A stretch of DNA of 64,000 bases from Megascapheus bottae (Eukaryota > Chordata > Mammalia > Rodentia > Geomyidae): contig JANJXV010000004.1 in assembly GCA_024803745.1 (NCBI GenBank), positions 54,626,358 to 54,690,357 on the forward strand, given 5' to 3'. The position numbers and the translations under genes are program-made. Positions 1 through 11,390 of this stretch are shown in pieces. Under the pieces are notes generated by a model. That model was not told the DNA's origin. It saw only the letters and a list, made by a program, of their open reading frames with translations, and searched no databases. How positions within the stretch are numbered: position 1 is the stretch's first letter; the number at the start of each line of letters is the position of its first letter.

Positions 1-369
1 TCCCCTGTCTTCCTTTCCTGTGTTACTTTTTTCCTTCAGAGATTTTACTACTTTTCTGAAAGCTACTGTATTTAGTTGCTTGTTTTCTTCTCATCAGTCT
101 TTCTCCTCAACTCTAACTGGGATGTAGATTCTACCACAGCAGGGACTTGACCTGTCTAATGAAGTGTTATAATCCCAATACCTTGAAAAGTCCTGCCAGA
201 GTAGATAATAAATAAAGAGGTGATGAATGCACAAATAAATCAATATACCAAGAAATGTGAGGCAACTTTAGAAGTGATAAGTACTTCAGAGAAAAATTAA
301 ATGAAAGATGAGAGACTGTGGGCCAGCCTCTCTTGAGAAAGTGATCTTTCAGCCAGAGCTTGAATAATG
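1..369. other. Unannotated unique sequence
   Basis: AT-rich sequence with no reading frame of note, no repeat that I recognise and no splice-flanked open stretch. Confidence 0.5.
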
Positions 370-597
370 TGTGTGTATACTGTGGCTTGAACTCAGGGTC
401 TCTTGCTATGGCTTGGTCTTTTTGCTTAAGGCTGCCACTTTAACACTTGAGCCACACCTCCACTTGTGACTTTTTGCTGGTTAATTGGAAAGAAGAGTCT
501 TCTGAAGTTATCTGTTGGGCCTGGCCCCAGGCTCTGATCTTCAGATCTCAGCCTTCTGGGTAGCTAGGATTATAGCTGAGAACTGTGCTGCTTAGTT
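370..597 (-). mobile_element. B1-Geo dimeric SINE, diverged
   Basis: Reverse-strand copy: the right module appears first (a 'cttgaactcaggg' B-box-like stretch and 'cacttgagccaca'), followed by the 'ctcagccttctgggtagctaggatta' start of the B1-like left module, here interrupted by small changes. Divergence from other copies suggests an older insertion. Confidence 0.75.
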
Positions 598-1797
598 TGC
601 ATAGCATTTTGGTGGCATCATTTAACTTCAACCTCCGGTGGTCACTGAAGTTCTCCTTTTCCTCACCTCTTCAGCTTTGTGGTGGCTGCTGTTTGACTCA
701 GGCCAAGACCTTTCTGCCTAGGCCTGGGCAGTGAGGCAGGACCTGGAGCTTCTCTGAATGGCTTTCTGAAGGTGCTGTCTGCGCTCTTTGTTGGGGTGGG
801 GTGGGGAGAGGGAGACACAGTCAAGGGTCTTGCCCCAGAATAAAGATCAAAACCCTGCTCTGGGAGGGTCAGGGCCTGGGAGGCTAAGGATTTCTTATCT
901 TACACATTGAAAACCAACTAACTCCCTTCTTTCAATAAGGGCCATCTGGATGATAGTGTTTTGAAGCTTAAAAAAAAAAAAAAGAAAAACCCCAAACCCT
1001 TTTTAATGCTTTAATCTTCTTAGTGTCTTCAAACATCAGGTCTTCTTTCTCAGGCCCGGCTGAGGAATATTGAGTCCTTTATCTACATCTGTGTTGCTGG
1101 CTGCGAAGTTGTGTCCCTAGAATCACAGAAGCTGCTAGTCCTCACCTCCGAAAGACAGGCTTCAGGGATTTCAGAAGAGCACCAGTAAACGCTGTCAGCT
1201 GAGCAATCCTTTGGAAGACTGCAGGATTAGCAGCTGGAGGCGAGGGGGTGGGGAGGGGCTGTCTGTCTCTGTCTCTTAGCAAACTTCACTTTCCTCTCCT
1301 CAGGGTTTTTCAGATGTATTTTGCATATTTAAATACTGAAGCCCTTGTGTGGAAAACTTTCTTATAGCTTGTGAATATGAGAGAAACAGAACAGCTTTGC
1401 TCTGAATGAGAAACCCAATAACACAAATTTTGTTTCCACTTCATTTTCTTTTTTTGGGCTGTACTAGGAATTTATATTGGCCATTTAATTTTATTGTTAT
1501 GGTTTTATAAGGATATTATCTCTGTGTACAATAATGCTGTTTTTCTACAAATGAGTTATAAGTCATATGGAAGCATTTGTGTCTAAACTTCTAAAAGTGA
1601 AAATATTCCTATCATTTTCCATGTGAATTTGGAAAACTACTTTTTTCAGATTATAGTCTAAAGACTTATAGGAAGTCAGACAGGCTGTAATTTTCTTCTA
1701 TCTCATTATATAACTCTTGGAAAATCACTTTTCCAATGGTTACAAAAGAACATTTATCAATGAATGAATATTTATGTTTTGCTTGGGGTATGATTAG
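598..1797. other. Unique sequence, no gene seen
   Basis: Mixed composition with short G-rich patches near 790-810 and 1240-1258. No long open frame, no recognisable exon and no repeat family identified. The A-run at 970-984 is isolated. Confidence 0.45.
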
Positions 1798-1811
1798 AAT
1801 ATAGTTAAAGA

Positions 1812-1903
1812 AGCCTGGGTACCAGGCTTTAGTTAGTCATGAGGCTGAAATCTGAGTATTGTAGTTCAAAACCAGCCTGGCAAGAAAGCCTGTGAGATTA
1901 AAA
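1812..1903 (+). mobile_element. B1-like SINE fragment
   Basis: Contains degraded B1 left-module landmarks ('gaggctgaaatctgag', 'ttcaaaaccagcctgg') and ends in an A-rich tail. The right Geo module is absent. It lies directly upstream of a full dimer. Confidence 0.6.
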
Positions 1904-1914
1904 AAAATTGTTAG

Positions 1915-2147
1915 CAAGCACTAGTGGCTCATGCCTGTAATCCTAGCTACTCAGGAGGCTGAGATCTGAGGATCTCAGTTCAAAGCCAGCCCAGGCACAA
2001 AAGTCAGTGAGACTCTTATCTCCAGTTAACCACCAGAAAACCAGAAGTGGTGCTGTGGCTCAGATGGTAGGGATCTAGCCTTGAGCTGAAGAGCTCAGGG
2101 ACAGTGCCCAAGCCCAGAGTTCAAGTCCTATGATCGACCAAAAAATT
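1915..2147 (+). mobile_element. B1-Geo dimeric SINE
   Basis: Nearly complete copy: a B1-like half starting 'ggctcatgcctgtaatcctag', a 'cttatctccagttaacc' linker, then the Geo half with 'gtggctcagatggtag' (A-box-like) and 'gagttcaagtcc' (B-box-like), and an A-rich end. Mobilised by L1 enzymes; it carries internal Pol III promoter motifs but no protein. Confidence 0.88.
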
Positions 2148-2149
2148 AT

Positions 2150-2327
2150 TTTTGATTGTAGAGCTGATATACAGAGAGATTACAGATACATGAATTAGGT
2201 CATGACTAATAAGTACAATTCTTTTCAACCATATGTCCCCTTTCATCACTCTCTCCTCTGGTTTTTCCCTCCTGTCTCCACCCACAAGATAGCCCATTCA
2301 TTTTCCATATACAGTCTAGTAACTGAG
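2150..2327 (-). mobile_element. LINE 3'-end family, reverse copy
   Basis: Aligns by eye with 46881-47040 (same strand) and with the reverse complement of 58250-58455: shared 'ataagtacaattctttt', 'ctctctcct' and 'cccacaaga' blocks in the same order. The 58 kb copy ends in AATAAA-like A-rich sequence, so this is probably the 3' UTR of a LINE subfamily different from the main L1 here. Confidence 0.6.
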
Positions 2328-2483
2328 ACTCTTATTGCTAATAAACCACCAAAAAGCCAGAAGCTGGAGCTGTGGCTCAAGTGGTAGAGTGGCCTTGAGG
2401 ACCACCACCACCAATAACAGAATAATAAAAAGTCCAGGAACAATGCCAAGGTCCTGAGTTCAAGCCCTAGATCTGGAAAAAAA
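2328..2483 (+). mobile_element. Geo-module SINE fragment
   Basis: Only the linker and right module are present ('gtggctcaagtggtagagtgg', 'gagttcaagcccta'). A short (CCA/CAA)-rich interruption at about 2402-2430 splits the module. Confidence 0.7.
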
Positions 2484-2523
2484 TAAAAGAATACAGCTGA
2501 AGATATATAAGAGTATTGAGTTG

Positions 2524-2716
2524 AGCCAGGAGTTTGGTCTAGTGGAAGAGTGCTTGCCTAGCATGCACAAAGACATGGTTTCGATTCCTTGGTACCACAT
2601 ACATAGATAAAGCTGGAAGTGGTGCTGTGGCTCAAGTAGTAAAGCACTAGCCTTAGGAAAGCTCAAGAACAGTGCTTAGACCCTGAGTTCAAGCCCCAGG
2701 ACTGGGAAAAAAAGCA
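2524..2716 (+). mobile_element. IDL-Geo dimeric SINE
   Basis: The left half is tRNA-like with an A-box ('tggtctagtgg') and a B-box ('ggtttcgattcc'); the right half is the Geo module ending 'caagccccaggactggg' plus A tail. The family is, as I recall, specific to geomyoid rodents. Confidence 0.88.
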
Positions 2717-2999
2717 ACAAAAAAGCAAGAGCCTTGAGCAAACATTGGCTGGTGCTCATAACATTATATGCCCTCTGTTAACATTCTCATTATCAAAGTT
2801 GATTTGTTTATCATTTTTCTCTTTGTGGAGAGTCATGGAGTACTTGAGACTAAACTCATAACCTACAAATACTTATAAAAAATGAAATGGCTTTCATTTA
2901 TTAAAGGACAACATTGGAGCATGACATACTACTATATTACAGCTATATTAAATGCTTACAGCTATATTAAATGCTTATCCCAGACCAGGACAAGGTTAT

Positions 3000-3145
3000 G
3001 TTTTTCCACAGATTAGATCATCTCCCCCTCAATAGTGCAGTCAGCTGGAATCCATAACCACCTCCATTTTACTGATGAAGGGTTTGGAATCTCAGGAAGT
3101 AAGTGTTCACCTAAGGTCACACAACTGGCAACTAATACAGAGAAA
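3000..3145 (+). mobile_element. MIR SINE (ancient mammalian)
   Basis: The core reads like the MIR signature: 'ccattttactgatgaagg', then 'aggaagtaagtgttcacc' and 'taaggtcacacaactgg'. No TSD survives, as expected for this age. Confidence 0.75.
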
Positions 3146-3196
3146 ATACACAGGCGTTAGAATCTGTGAATATTCAGAGTATGAGAAGACATAGGA

Positions 3197-3427
3197 GTGG
3201 GGGCGCTGGTGGCTCATGCCTATAAATCCTAGCTACTCAGGAGGCTGAGACATGATGATTGCTGTTTGAAGTTAGCCTGGGCAGGAAACTCTGTGAGGTA
3301 CTTATCTCCAATTAATCACAGAATAAACTGGAAGTGGCTATGGCTCAAGTGGCAGGGTGCCAGCAAAAAGAAGCCCAGGGACAATGCCCAGGACTGCCCA
3401 AAACAAAACAAAACAAAAAAGAAAAAA
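3197..3427 (+). mobile_element. B1-Geo dimeric SINE
   Basis: Full-length dimer with 'ggtggctcatgcctataaatcctag' at the start and a Geo half with a shortened middle. The tail is (CAAAA)n grading into a purine-rich run. Confidence 0.82.
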
Positions 3428-3526
3428 AAGGGGTGGGGTGAAGGAAGAAATAATAAGAAAAAGAATGGCTTTATTGATCCTTAGTTTCAGAGCACAGAAA
3501 GATTTGGGGCAGAAAAACTGAGCAAA

Positions 3527-4628
3527 ACTGCACTATTGGTGGAAGTGTAAACTCATTCAACCACTATGGAAAGCAGTGTGGAGGTTTCTTAAAGAACTGA
3601 AAATTGACCTTCCCTACCAATGATCCCGCAATTCCACTCCTTGGCATTTACCCAATTGTTCAGGAACAAGGACATACTAAACCCACTAGCAGAATGATGT
3701 TCATTGCAGCATTATTTAGTATAGCAAAGATATGGAACCAACCTAGGTGTCTCTCAGTAGATGATTGGATCATGAAGATGTGGTACATTTATACCATAGA
3801 AATCTATGTTGCCATCAGAAAGAATAACATTGCCCCATTTGTAAGTAAATGGAAAAACTTGGAAAAAATCATATTAAGTGAAGTAAGCCAGACTCAAAGG
3901 AACATAGGCTCAATGATTTCCCTCATTTGTCATAATTAGTACACATCTAGGACTCTCCTAGCAGAAGATTACAGTAGTGCAAAACCTAGGTACATAAGAT
4001 CATATAGGATGAGACTAAATGAAATGATCTCTAGGATATGGAAACAGCTTTATCTTGAGCAATTGTTCTTAATGTACTATGTTATTTCTCTTTTCCTTTG
4101 TTGCCCGTTGGTTAATCTCATATTGTTACTGTATCTGACTTTGTTATCTGGTATATTGCATATACCTTTATTTGAAATAGGAAAGGGAAGGGGGAAAACA
4201 AGATGATTGGGAGGGGTGGGAGGAGGGAAATGGGGACAAAAACATGAGAAGGGGCTGGGAGTGGTGGCTCATGCCTGTAATCCTAGCTATTTAGGAGGCT
4301 CATATCTAAGGATCTAGGTTCAAAGCCAGCTCAGGCACAGAAGGACCTGAGACTCTCCAATTAACCTCTAGAAAATGGAAAGTGGGGCTTGGCTCAAGGG
4401 TAGGGTGGTGGGCTTGGCTCAAGGGTAATGTGGTAGCCTTGAGCTGAAGAGCTCAAGGACAGTGCCCCAGGTCGAGTACAAGCCCCATGATCCACAACAA
4501 ACAAACAAAACAAACAAAAACATGAGAAGGGGTATCAATGTGTGAGAAATAATGCACCTACTATCTGGGTAATGTAATTGTAACCCCTCTATATATTACC
4601 TCAACAATAAAAAATAAAATTAAAAAAA
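3527..4628 (+). mobile_element. LINE-1 3' end with TSD
   Basis: 5'-truncated L1 in plus orientation. It covers the last part of ORF2 (frame visible at 3604-3939, ending ...SLICHN at an early stop), then the 3' UTR with a purine/G-rich tract and A-rich tail. Near-perfect 15-bp target duplications flank it (3512-3526 and 4629-4643, one mismatch). A SINE at 4255-4513 was inserted later into the 3' UTR. L1 ORF2 supplies reverse transcriptase and endonuclease; this copy lacks both. Confidence 0.9.
4255..4513 (+). mobile_element. B1-Geo SINE nested in L1
   Basis: A 19-bp perfect target duplication (4236-4254 and 4514-4532) of L1 3' UTR sequence brackets it, so it is younger than the L1. The Geo module carries an internal tandem repeat of 'gggcttggctcaagggta', making it longer than its relatives. 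Confidence 0.92.
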
Positions 4629-4643
4629 GAAAAGCTGAGCAAA

Positions 4644-4998
4644 CAGAAATAAGATTATTACCATAATTGTTGTAGTTGGAGTAAATGACTTTTGAGTGTT
4701 ATAGAGGTCCAGATGGGTTGTTGACAAAGTTTCAGAATATGCATGATCATTATGAGGTACTTGTATGGATTAGAAAGTGGATGAAAGACACTAATAAGAG
4801 ATAAGTGAACTGGAACATCCCCAAAGGGCAAGATTAATGCTATAAAATGAAATCAATAGGTAAATTAGACATGTCATTCTCAAATGCCCTTCTGCAGAAT
4901 ATCAATATCCCACTAAGAAATTAAAATGCTGGGAATATTTTTATAACATGAAGAAAAACAAGCTGATAAATAACACTTCCTTTCTCTCACTTACTTAA
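4644..4998. other. Unique AT-rich sequence
   Basis: No repeat, open frame or conserved-looking block recognised. Confidence 0.45.
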
Positions 4999-5000
4999 AT

Positions 5001-5032
5001 TGTGTGTGTGTGTGTGTATGTGTGTGTGTGTG
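5001..5032. repeat. (TG)n microsatellite
   Basis: Sixteen TG dinucleotide positions with one A interruption, directly next to the 3' end of a reverse-oriented SINE. Confidence 0.95.
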
Positions 5033-5335
5033 CTAGTAGAGTGTGAACTCAGGTCTTTGTGCTTGCCTAGTAGGTGCTCTATCACTTGCGCTATGCCTCA
5101 GCCCTTTTTTTGCCTTTATTATTTTCCAAATAGAGTTTTGTGATTATGTCCAGTGATGGACTCAGATTTTGATCTTTCTGCTTATTTCTCCCAAGTGACT
5201 AGAAAGACAGGCATATTTGTTGAGATAACAGCTTGCTACTTTTTTCCCTGGTTGGCCTCAAACTACATTCCTCGTATCCTTGTATTCCTCCTGAATAGCC
5301 AGAAATCTAAACATGAATCACTATGCCTGTGCCTC
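5033..5335 (-). mobile_element. Old ID/B1 composite SINE
   Basis: Reverse copy: 'gaactcaggtctttgtgcttgcctag' and 'ctctatcacttgcgctatgcctcagccc' resemble an ID-like module, followed by a B1-like part ('ctggttggcctcaaac', 'tcctgaatagccag'). It is clearly more diverged than the Geo dimers; it could be an older castorimorph dimer. Confidence 0.55.
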
Positions 5336-5351
5336 AAAAAATTAAAAAGCA

Positions 5352-6732
5352 AATGGCCATACTGCCCAAATTGATAACCAAATTCAATGCAATCCCCATC
5401 AAAAGCCCAAAGACATTCTTTACTGAAATAGAAGACACAATCCAAAGATTCATATGGAACAAGAAAAGAATAGCCAAAACAATTCTAGGCAAAAAGAGCA
5501 AAGCAGGTGGTATTACAATACCAGACTTCAAACTCTACTATAGAGCCATAATAACAAAAACAGCATGGTATTGGCACAAAAATAGACCAGAAGATCAATG
5601 GAACAGAATAGAATATCTAGAAATAAAACCACATACCTATAGTCAATTTGTATTTGACAAAGGAGCCAAAGATATATAGTGGAATAAACAGCCTATTCAA
5701 TTATTGGTGTTGGCAATACTGGGCAGGCACATGTAGAAAACTAAAAATTGACCCTAGCCTTTTGCCATGCACAAGCATTAACTCAAAGTGGATCAAAGAC
5801 TTCAATGTCAGACTAGAAACCTTGAAACTGCTACACGATAGAGTAGGAGAGACACTGGAACTCATAGAGACAGGGACAAAATTCCTGAACAGAGTCCCAG
5901 GGTCACAACAGATTGGAGAGAGACTCAATAAAAGGGGCTACCTAAAAATAAAAAGGTTTCTACACAGATAAAAGTATAGCCACTAAAGTAGAAAGACAGC
6001 CAACCAACTGGGAAAAGATATTTACCAATAATACATCTGACAAATGCTTAATATAGAGTATCTACAGGGAACTCAAGAAACTAATCCCCCTCCAAACCCA
6101 ATAAACCATTCACTAAATGGGCAAGGGAACTAAAGAGAGGCTTATCAAAAGAAGAGGTTAAAATGGCAGAAAAGCACATGAGAAAATGTTCATCAGCCAT
6201 GGTCATAAAGGAAATGCAAATAAAAACAACCCTAAGATACCACCTTACCCCAACAAGAATGGCCAAGATTTTGAACTCAGACAATGACAGATGCTGGCAG
6301 GGTTGTGGAGAAAAAGGAACCCTACTACACTGCTGGTGGGATGTAAGCTAGTTCAGCCAGTCTGGAAAGCAGTGTGAAGGTTTCTTAAAGAACTGAAAAT
6401 TGACCTTCTCTATGATCCTGCCATACCACTCCTGGGCATCTATCCTGAACATCATTACACAAGATGTGATAAGGACATCTGCTCAGCTATGTTCATCTCT
6501 GCACTATTCACAATAGCCCGGTGATGGAAACAATCCAGATGCCCTACAGCAGATGAATGGATACAGAAAATGTGGTATATATACACAATGGAATTCTACA
6601 TAGCCAACAGACAAGATAAAATAATGGCATTTGCAGTGAAGTGGATGAATCTAGAGCGAATCATGTTGAGTGAGACAAGTCAAGGCCTAAGGAACAAAAG
6701 GCGCATGGTATCCCTAATATGTGGCTATTAGA
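5352..6732 (+). pseudogene. LINE-1 ORF2 C-terminal remnant
   Basis: Translated pieces match the L1 ORF2 protein downstream of the RT catalytic palm: a '[18 protein letters not shown]' block, '[16 protein letters not shown]', 'WYWHKNR', then a Cys-rich C-terminal block 'CWQGCGEKGTLLHCWW' near 6291-6340. The frame is broken repeatedly (the visible open pieces at 5323-5679, 5648-5971 and 6163-6351 lie in different frames), and the endonuclease and palm domains are missing, so no functional enzyme is possible. The sequence ends near 'SLICGY' before the 3' UTR. Confidence 0.88.
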
Positions 6733-6814
6733 TCCAAACAGTACAATGGCGGGGACTCAATATTTGTGTACCCAATGCTATGGACATGGTGCTGGAAATA
6801 TACTACCTAAACAT

Positions 6815-7275
<461 letters not shown>

Positions 7276-7291
7276 AAAAATCTATGACTTT
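7276..7291. repeat. Target-site duplication, right copy
   Basis: Exact second copy of 6815-6830, immediately after the A-rich tail of the RPS26 retrocopy. Confidence 0.93.
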
Positions 7292-7512
7292 ATAGACATA
7301 ATGTTTTATTACATAGATTAATATGTATGTATGACATAGAAATCCTCAGCTTAATTTTAATTATATTCTAAAATCTAAGTGCCAGTGATTGTAGAGATTC
7401 CCTTCTTGAATACTTGTTTGTTAAACACATCAGTTGAAATATGACATAAAAATAAATGTTAATAAATTCTTTAATAATAAAATGGAAAAAAATTAAAAAG
7501 CACTCATAGTTG

Positions 7513-7778
7513 GTATATAAAAATATAATCAGGAGCTGGTGCTAGTGGCTCACACCTGTAATCCTAGCTACTCAGGAGGCTGAGGTCTGAGGATCATGGT
7601 TCAAAGCCAGCTCAGGCATGGAAGTCTGTGAGACCCTTATCCCCAATTAACTACTAGAAAATCAGAAAGTGGCACTGTGGCTAAAAGGGTAGAGTGATAG
7701 CCTTGAGCTGAAGAGCTCAGAGATAGTGCCCAGGGACAGAGTTCAAGCCCCATAACCAACCAAAAAAAACCAAAACCC
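7513..7778 (+). mobile_element. B1-Geo dimeric SINE
   Basis: Full dimer: 'ggctcacacctgtaatcctag' start, Geo half with 'ttgagctgaagagctcag' and 'agagttcaagcccc'. Its A-rich tail runs straight into a (TA)n tract. Confidence 0.9.
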
Positions 7779-7780
7779 AA

Positions 7781-7826
<46 letters not shown>
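7781..7826. repeat. (TA)n microsatellite
   Basis: A 46-base alternating TA tract with one G, sandwiched between the tail of one SINE and the start of the next. Confidence 0.95.
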
Positions 7827-7828
<2 letters not shown>

Positions 7829-7829
<1 letters not shown>

Positions 7830-8018
7830 ACTGGGAGCTTAGCCTAGTGGTAGAGTACTTGCCTAGCATGAATGAAGACTGGATTTGATTCCTCAGTGCC
7901 ACATACGTATAAAAAGCCAGAAATGGTACTGTGGCTCAAATGTTAGAGCTCTAGCCTTTAGAAAGCCCAAGGACAGTGCTCAGGCCATGAGTTCAAGCCC
8001 TGGGACTGTCAAGAAAAA
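7829..8018 (+). mobile_element. IDL-Geo dimeric SINE
   Basis: Left half 'ttagcctagtggtagag' and 'ggatttgattcc', right half 'gtggctcaaatgttagag' and 'gagttcaagccctggg', short A-rich tail. Confidence 0.88.
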
Positions 8019-8019
8019 A

Positions 8020-9085
8020 GAATATCTATAAAAGAATAGAAATATTATTGTTCTTTCCTGAGAAAGAGCAATCATTGTTTGACTAGCTTGATTTGTGTGA
8101 CACAATCATTCTTTTTGTGCTTTCCTGTCATATGCATTTTGGTGTTAATATAGTTATTCATGGTTGATGTGATAAAGGGTGTGTTTTGCTTGTCAATTGC
8201 ACATCACATTAACATATAAAGTACTTGCTATGTACTGGGCCCTCTCAAAGTTTAAAGACACAAGAATATTGGTAATTTGCCATGAATCTGTGGGTCATCT
8301 CTGTCTGGGTTACCTCTGCTGATTTTGGCTGAGTGTATTCATGCATTTGGGTTCAAAGGGTTTTGCAATGTTCCATTGCCAGGGCTTGTAAATGGGGGAC
8401 TTGCAATATGAGTTAGTCCATGAGAGATAAGGGACACAGGAAGAAGTAGTTCAACTCACTGGGCAGACTGCAAACAATTGTTCCACATATCTCAATGACT
8501 CGGATAATTCACAGAACCCCGGAAGGAAGGAATGCTCTCTGCTGGAAGTCATTATGCATTGCGAGTGTGGTAGGCTGTGATGTAACTTTTCTATCTTTGG
8601 TCTGGTTTTCTGTGAGCTAACCTTTGGAAAAGATTTGCATGCATGGTAATAGACTGAGGAATGTTCTTGGGCTTGTCCATGAAGAATAGGCAATATAATG
8701 GGATGTGTGGCTTAGTTAACTTCATGGGAGCTTCAGTGGTGACCTTCCTGGATCTGAGTCACTGGATTGGTGTCCTGGGAGAGAAGGTCTAATCTGAGGT
8801 TAGATTCCTTCGGCAGAGGGCGGTTTTAGAGGAGAGACAGCTAAGTCCTATAAATCATCCCCAGAACATGGGGACTGAGTGTTTAGATCTGGAAGAGGGT
8901 TAGAGCTCACCCCAGAATCCTCTAGAGACACTTTCTGTCCAATGGCTGGCCTTTGATTGGCTTCAACCAATAGAATGTGGTGGAAGTGATGTCATGCAAC
9001 ACCTTTCTGGAGCCCTGAGTCACTTACACCTTAGCAAGTTAGGCCTTCCATTATTTCTTGGGTACTGTGAAAAAATATGAGCCTT
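8020..9085. other. Unique sequence, no gene seen
   Basis: About 1 kb without a recognisable repeat, apart from a MIR-like phrase around 8221-8245 that is too short to call. No open frame above 80 codons, and none with family resemblance. Confidence 0.45.
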
Positions 9086-9087
9086 AC

Positions 9088-9268
9088 TGGCTATTAGTGG
9101 TTCATAACTGTAATCTTAACTCCTCAGAATGCTGAGATCTGGAAAATGAAATTCGAAGACATCCCAGGTAGGGCTTCACTTAGCAAAATGTTAGAAGTGG
9201 TAGAGTCAAAAAGCTAAGGAACACCACCTAGGCTTTTGATTAAGTTCTAGTACCAGAAGCAAACAAAA
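9088..9268 (+). mobile_element. Diverged B1-Geo SINE
   Basis: Landmarks are present but eroded: 'gtggttcataactgtaatc', 'ctcagaatgctgagatctgg', then a shortened Geo part with 'gttctagtaccag'. Confidence 0.65.
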
Positions 9269-9280
9269 CCATGAACCTTT

Positions 9281-9356
9281 AGGCTGAGGCCATAGCTCAA
9301 TGGTAGAGCATTTGTCTAAGCATAGAAGTTCAAAGTTCAAAACTAACCAACACCAA
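9281..9356 (+). mobile_element. ID-like SINE monomer
   Basis: Contains 'catagctcaatggtagagcat' and a weak B-box-like stretch before an A/C-rich tail. It could be an older ID-type monomer. Confidence 0.55.
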
Positions 9357-9972
9357 AACATCTCCCAAACAAGTCAACAAAGACAAAAAAGAAAAGGACA
9401 AACAGCAACAACCATGAACCTGTTGGGCTAGAGACAATAAACTGTTCTTCATGGCATGACAAACACTAAGAGTGTAAGTATATTTGTTGTTTTCCTGATG
9501 CTTCTCTCCAGTCAAGTGAAAGGAAGTGAGTCAGGCGGCACCCAGATTGCAGGGAGCTGCATTTAAAGAATTCCTCCAGAGCAACTCTGAAAGTTTGGAA
9601 ACCTGAATCCCTATGGCATGTAGTACTTAACGCCTGTTGGTAGCCCCAAAGGGATTTTGTCTTCCATAGCAAACCTGCTCAGCTTTTTATATTCCATGTA
9701 AACAACTCAGAACAACTGCCTGGAGTAAAAGCAGTCAGTGTCTCTATTTTTAAGATGTACAGAATTGTAAAAGTCAGAGAATTCCCTTCCAAAAGCAGGC
9801 TACTGCAAGCATGAACCAATCTAATAGGAAAGTAGTGTCTCAGAAGATTCTCTGAGAAGCCTGAGTCCAGTTTCAACCATAATGTTAAAAGATATGAACT
9901 AGGGATCAATTCTTAGGGAGAACCAGAAAATACATCTAAGTGTTCTATTCCTAGGCAGTAAAACTGGTTCCT

Positions 9973-10105
9973 GCCAGGCACAATGAGGTAGACATACATC
10001 TCTAATCCCAACACTTTGGAAGCTAAGGAAGGAAGATGCCAACTTTGAGGCAAGTCTGGTCTTCATAGTGAGACTCTGTTTCCAAACAGACAACAAACAA
10101 TCAAC
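9973..10105 (+). mobile_element. B1 SINE monomer
   Basis: Classic 7SL-derived monomer order: 'gccaggcacaatgagg', 'taatcccaacactttggaagc', 'gtctggtcttcatagtgagactctg', then an ACA-rich tail. It lacks a Geo half, unlike most B1-like units here. Confidence 0.82.
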
Positions 10106-11204
10106 CTTGTATCTTAGTCAAGAAATAGCCCCTGGCCCACAGCAAGGATCCTAGCACCCATGCTCTGTTAGGTTCTTTCATTGGTTTGGATGGGTGACTA
10201 GCAGGGGTCTTTGATTCTTTCCCTCAGGAATGGTAGTGCCTACAGTAGCCAGCCCATCCCTGCCTTATCATTGTCTGTTGAGTACGGGAAGGCAGATGCT
10301 ATCTCTTAAGCTTATCAAGAGGAGTTACTTGTGACTTGATTTAGCATATGAGATTCTGGACCTCAAACCCAGGGTCTTCCTTGGATAGGACTGTCATTTT
10401 GGAATGAGACTGGAAGTCTTTTCACGTGGAAATAATATGACAAATTTGTGGATTTATGGTAGCTTGCAATGAATAACCACATGACCTTTCTTCCCTGCAT
10501 TGATCCTCTTGCCATTCAATTTTGCAGACCCTCTCGTCAGACCAGAAGTCTGTTTCTCTAGCCTCTGCATCCAGACTGCCCAAACAATTTGTTCTGATGA
10601 TGAGGGCTTTTATATGATGTATGTAGAGGTGACATGGGCGGGGGTTACCATACCTGGATTTTTGTGACTGCCAGGACAGCAAGCTGAGTTAGCCAGGGAG
10701 GATGAATGGGACACAGGAAGAATAGGCTACACTTGTACCAGTTACTAGACACATGAGTGAGGTCATCCTACACTAGCCAACCATAGACAGACGCAAGAGC
10801 AAGGCCAGCAGTGATCTTCCTGGCTGGCCAGGCCTCTACACAGTGTAATGAGAAGCAATACAGTTGTTCAAAGCCGCTAGAAGTGCTTAGTATGTCCCCA
10901 GAGTGAGTTGCTACATCAATGCAACCCCAAATGTGGCATGCACTAATCAATAAATATTTGTTGAATGAATATTTATGGTGTTATAATGAATATAAAAATA
11001 TCATAACTATTTATAAGAGGTCTGCCATCTGACGGAGTTTTGTAAATCACTGGATGAGTTGATAGGCTCTGAAAACTAGCAGGTGTGAAGATAGAATTTC
11101 AAAAAAGAGATAATCACAGAGGCAATTAAGGGAAGAGCAAAGTGGGAAAAGCCCAAATAGCTACTTGCCTCTACAGGCTGTTTCCCCAGCTGATAAGATC
11201 AAAT
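10106..11204. other. Unique sequence, no gene seen
   Basis: No supported exon. The phrase 'caataaatatttgttgaatgaa' at 10948-10970 resembles the end of an L2/L3-type LINE, but too little is left to delimit it. Confidence 0.4.
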
Positions 11205-11214
11205 CAGATTACGG

Positions 11215-11390
11215 GATGTGTAACCTATACTTTACAGGTTGAGTTAGGACTAGGTTACAAGATGATCAACCTATTATTTACAAGTTAAGCAATGTATAGG
11301 TTACAGGTTGAGTTCAGACTAAGTTACAGGAGGAATAGCCTGTAGATAATAGATAGAGTTAGGATGAGGTGATTGATTGAGTAGCCCTTG
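11215..11390. repeat. Degenerate minisatellite-like repeat
   Basis: The phrase 'acaggttgagtt' followed by an 'ggttac'-type motif occurs at 11234 and 11303 (offset 69 bases), and a third weaker unit starts near 11352. About 2.5 diverged units. Confidence 0.55.
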
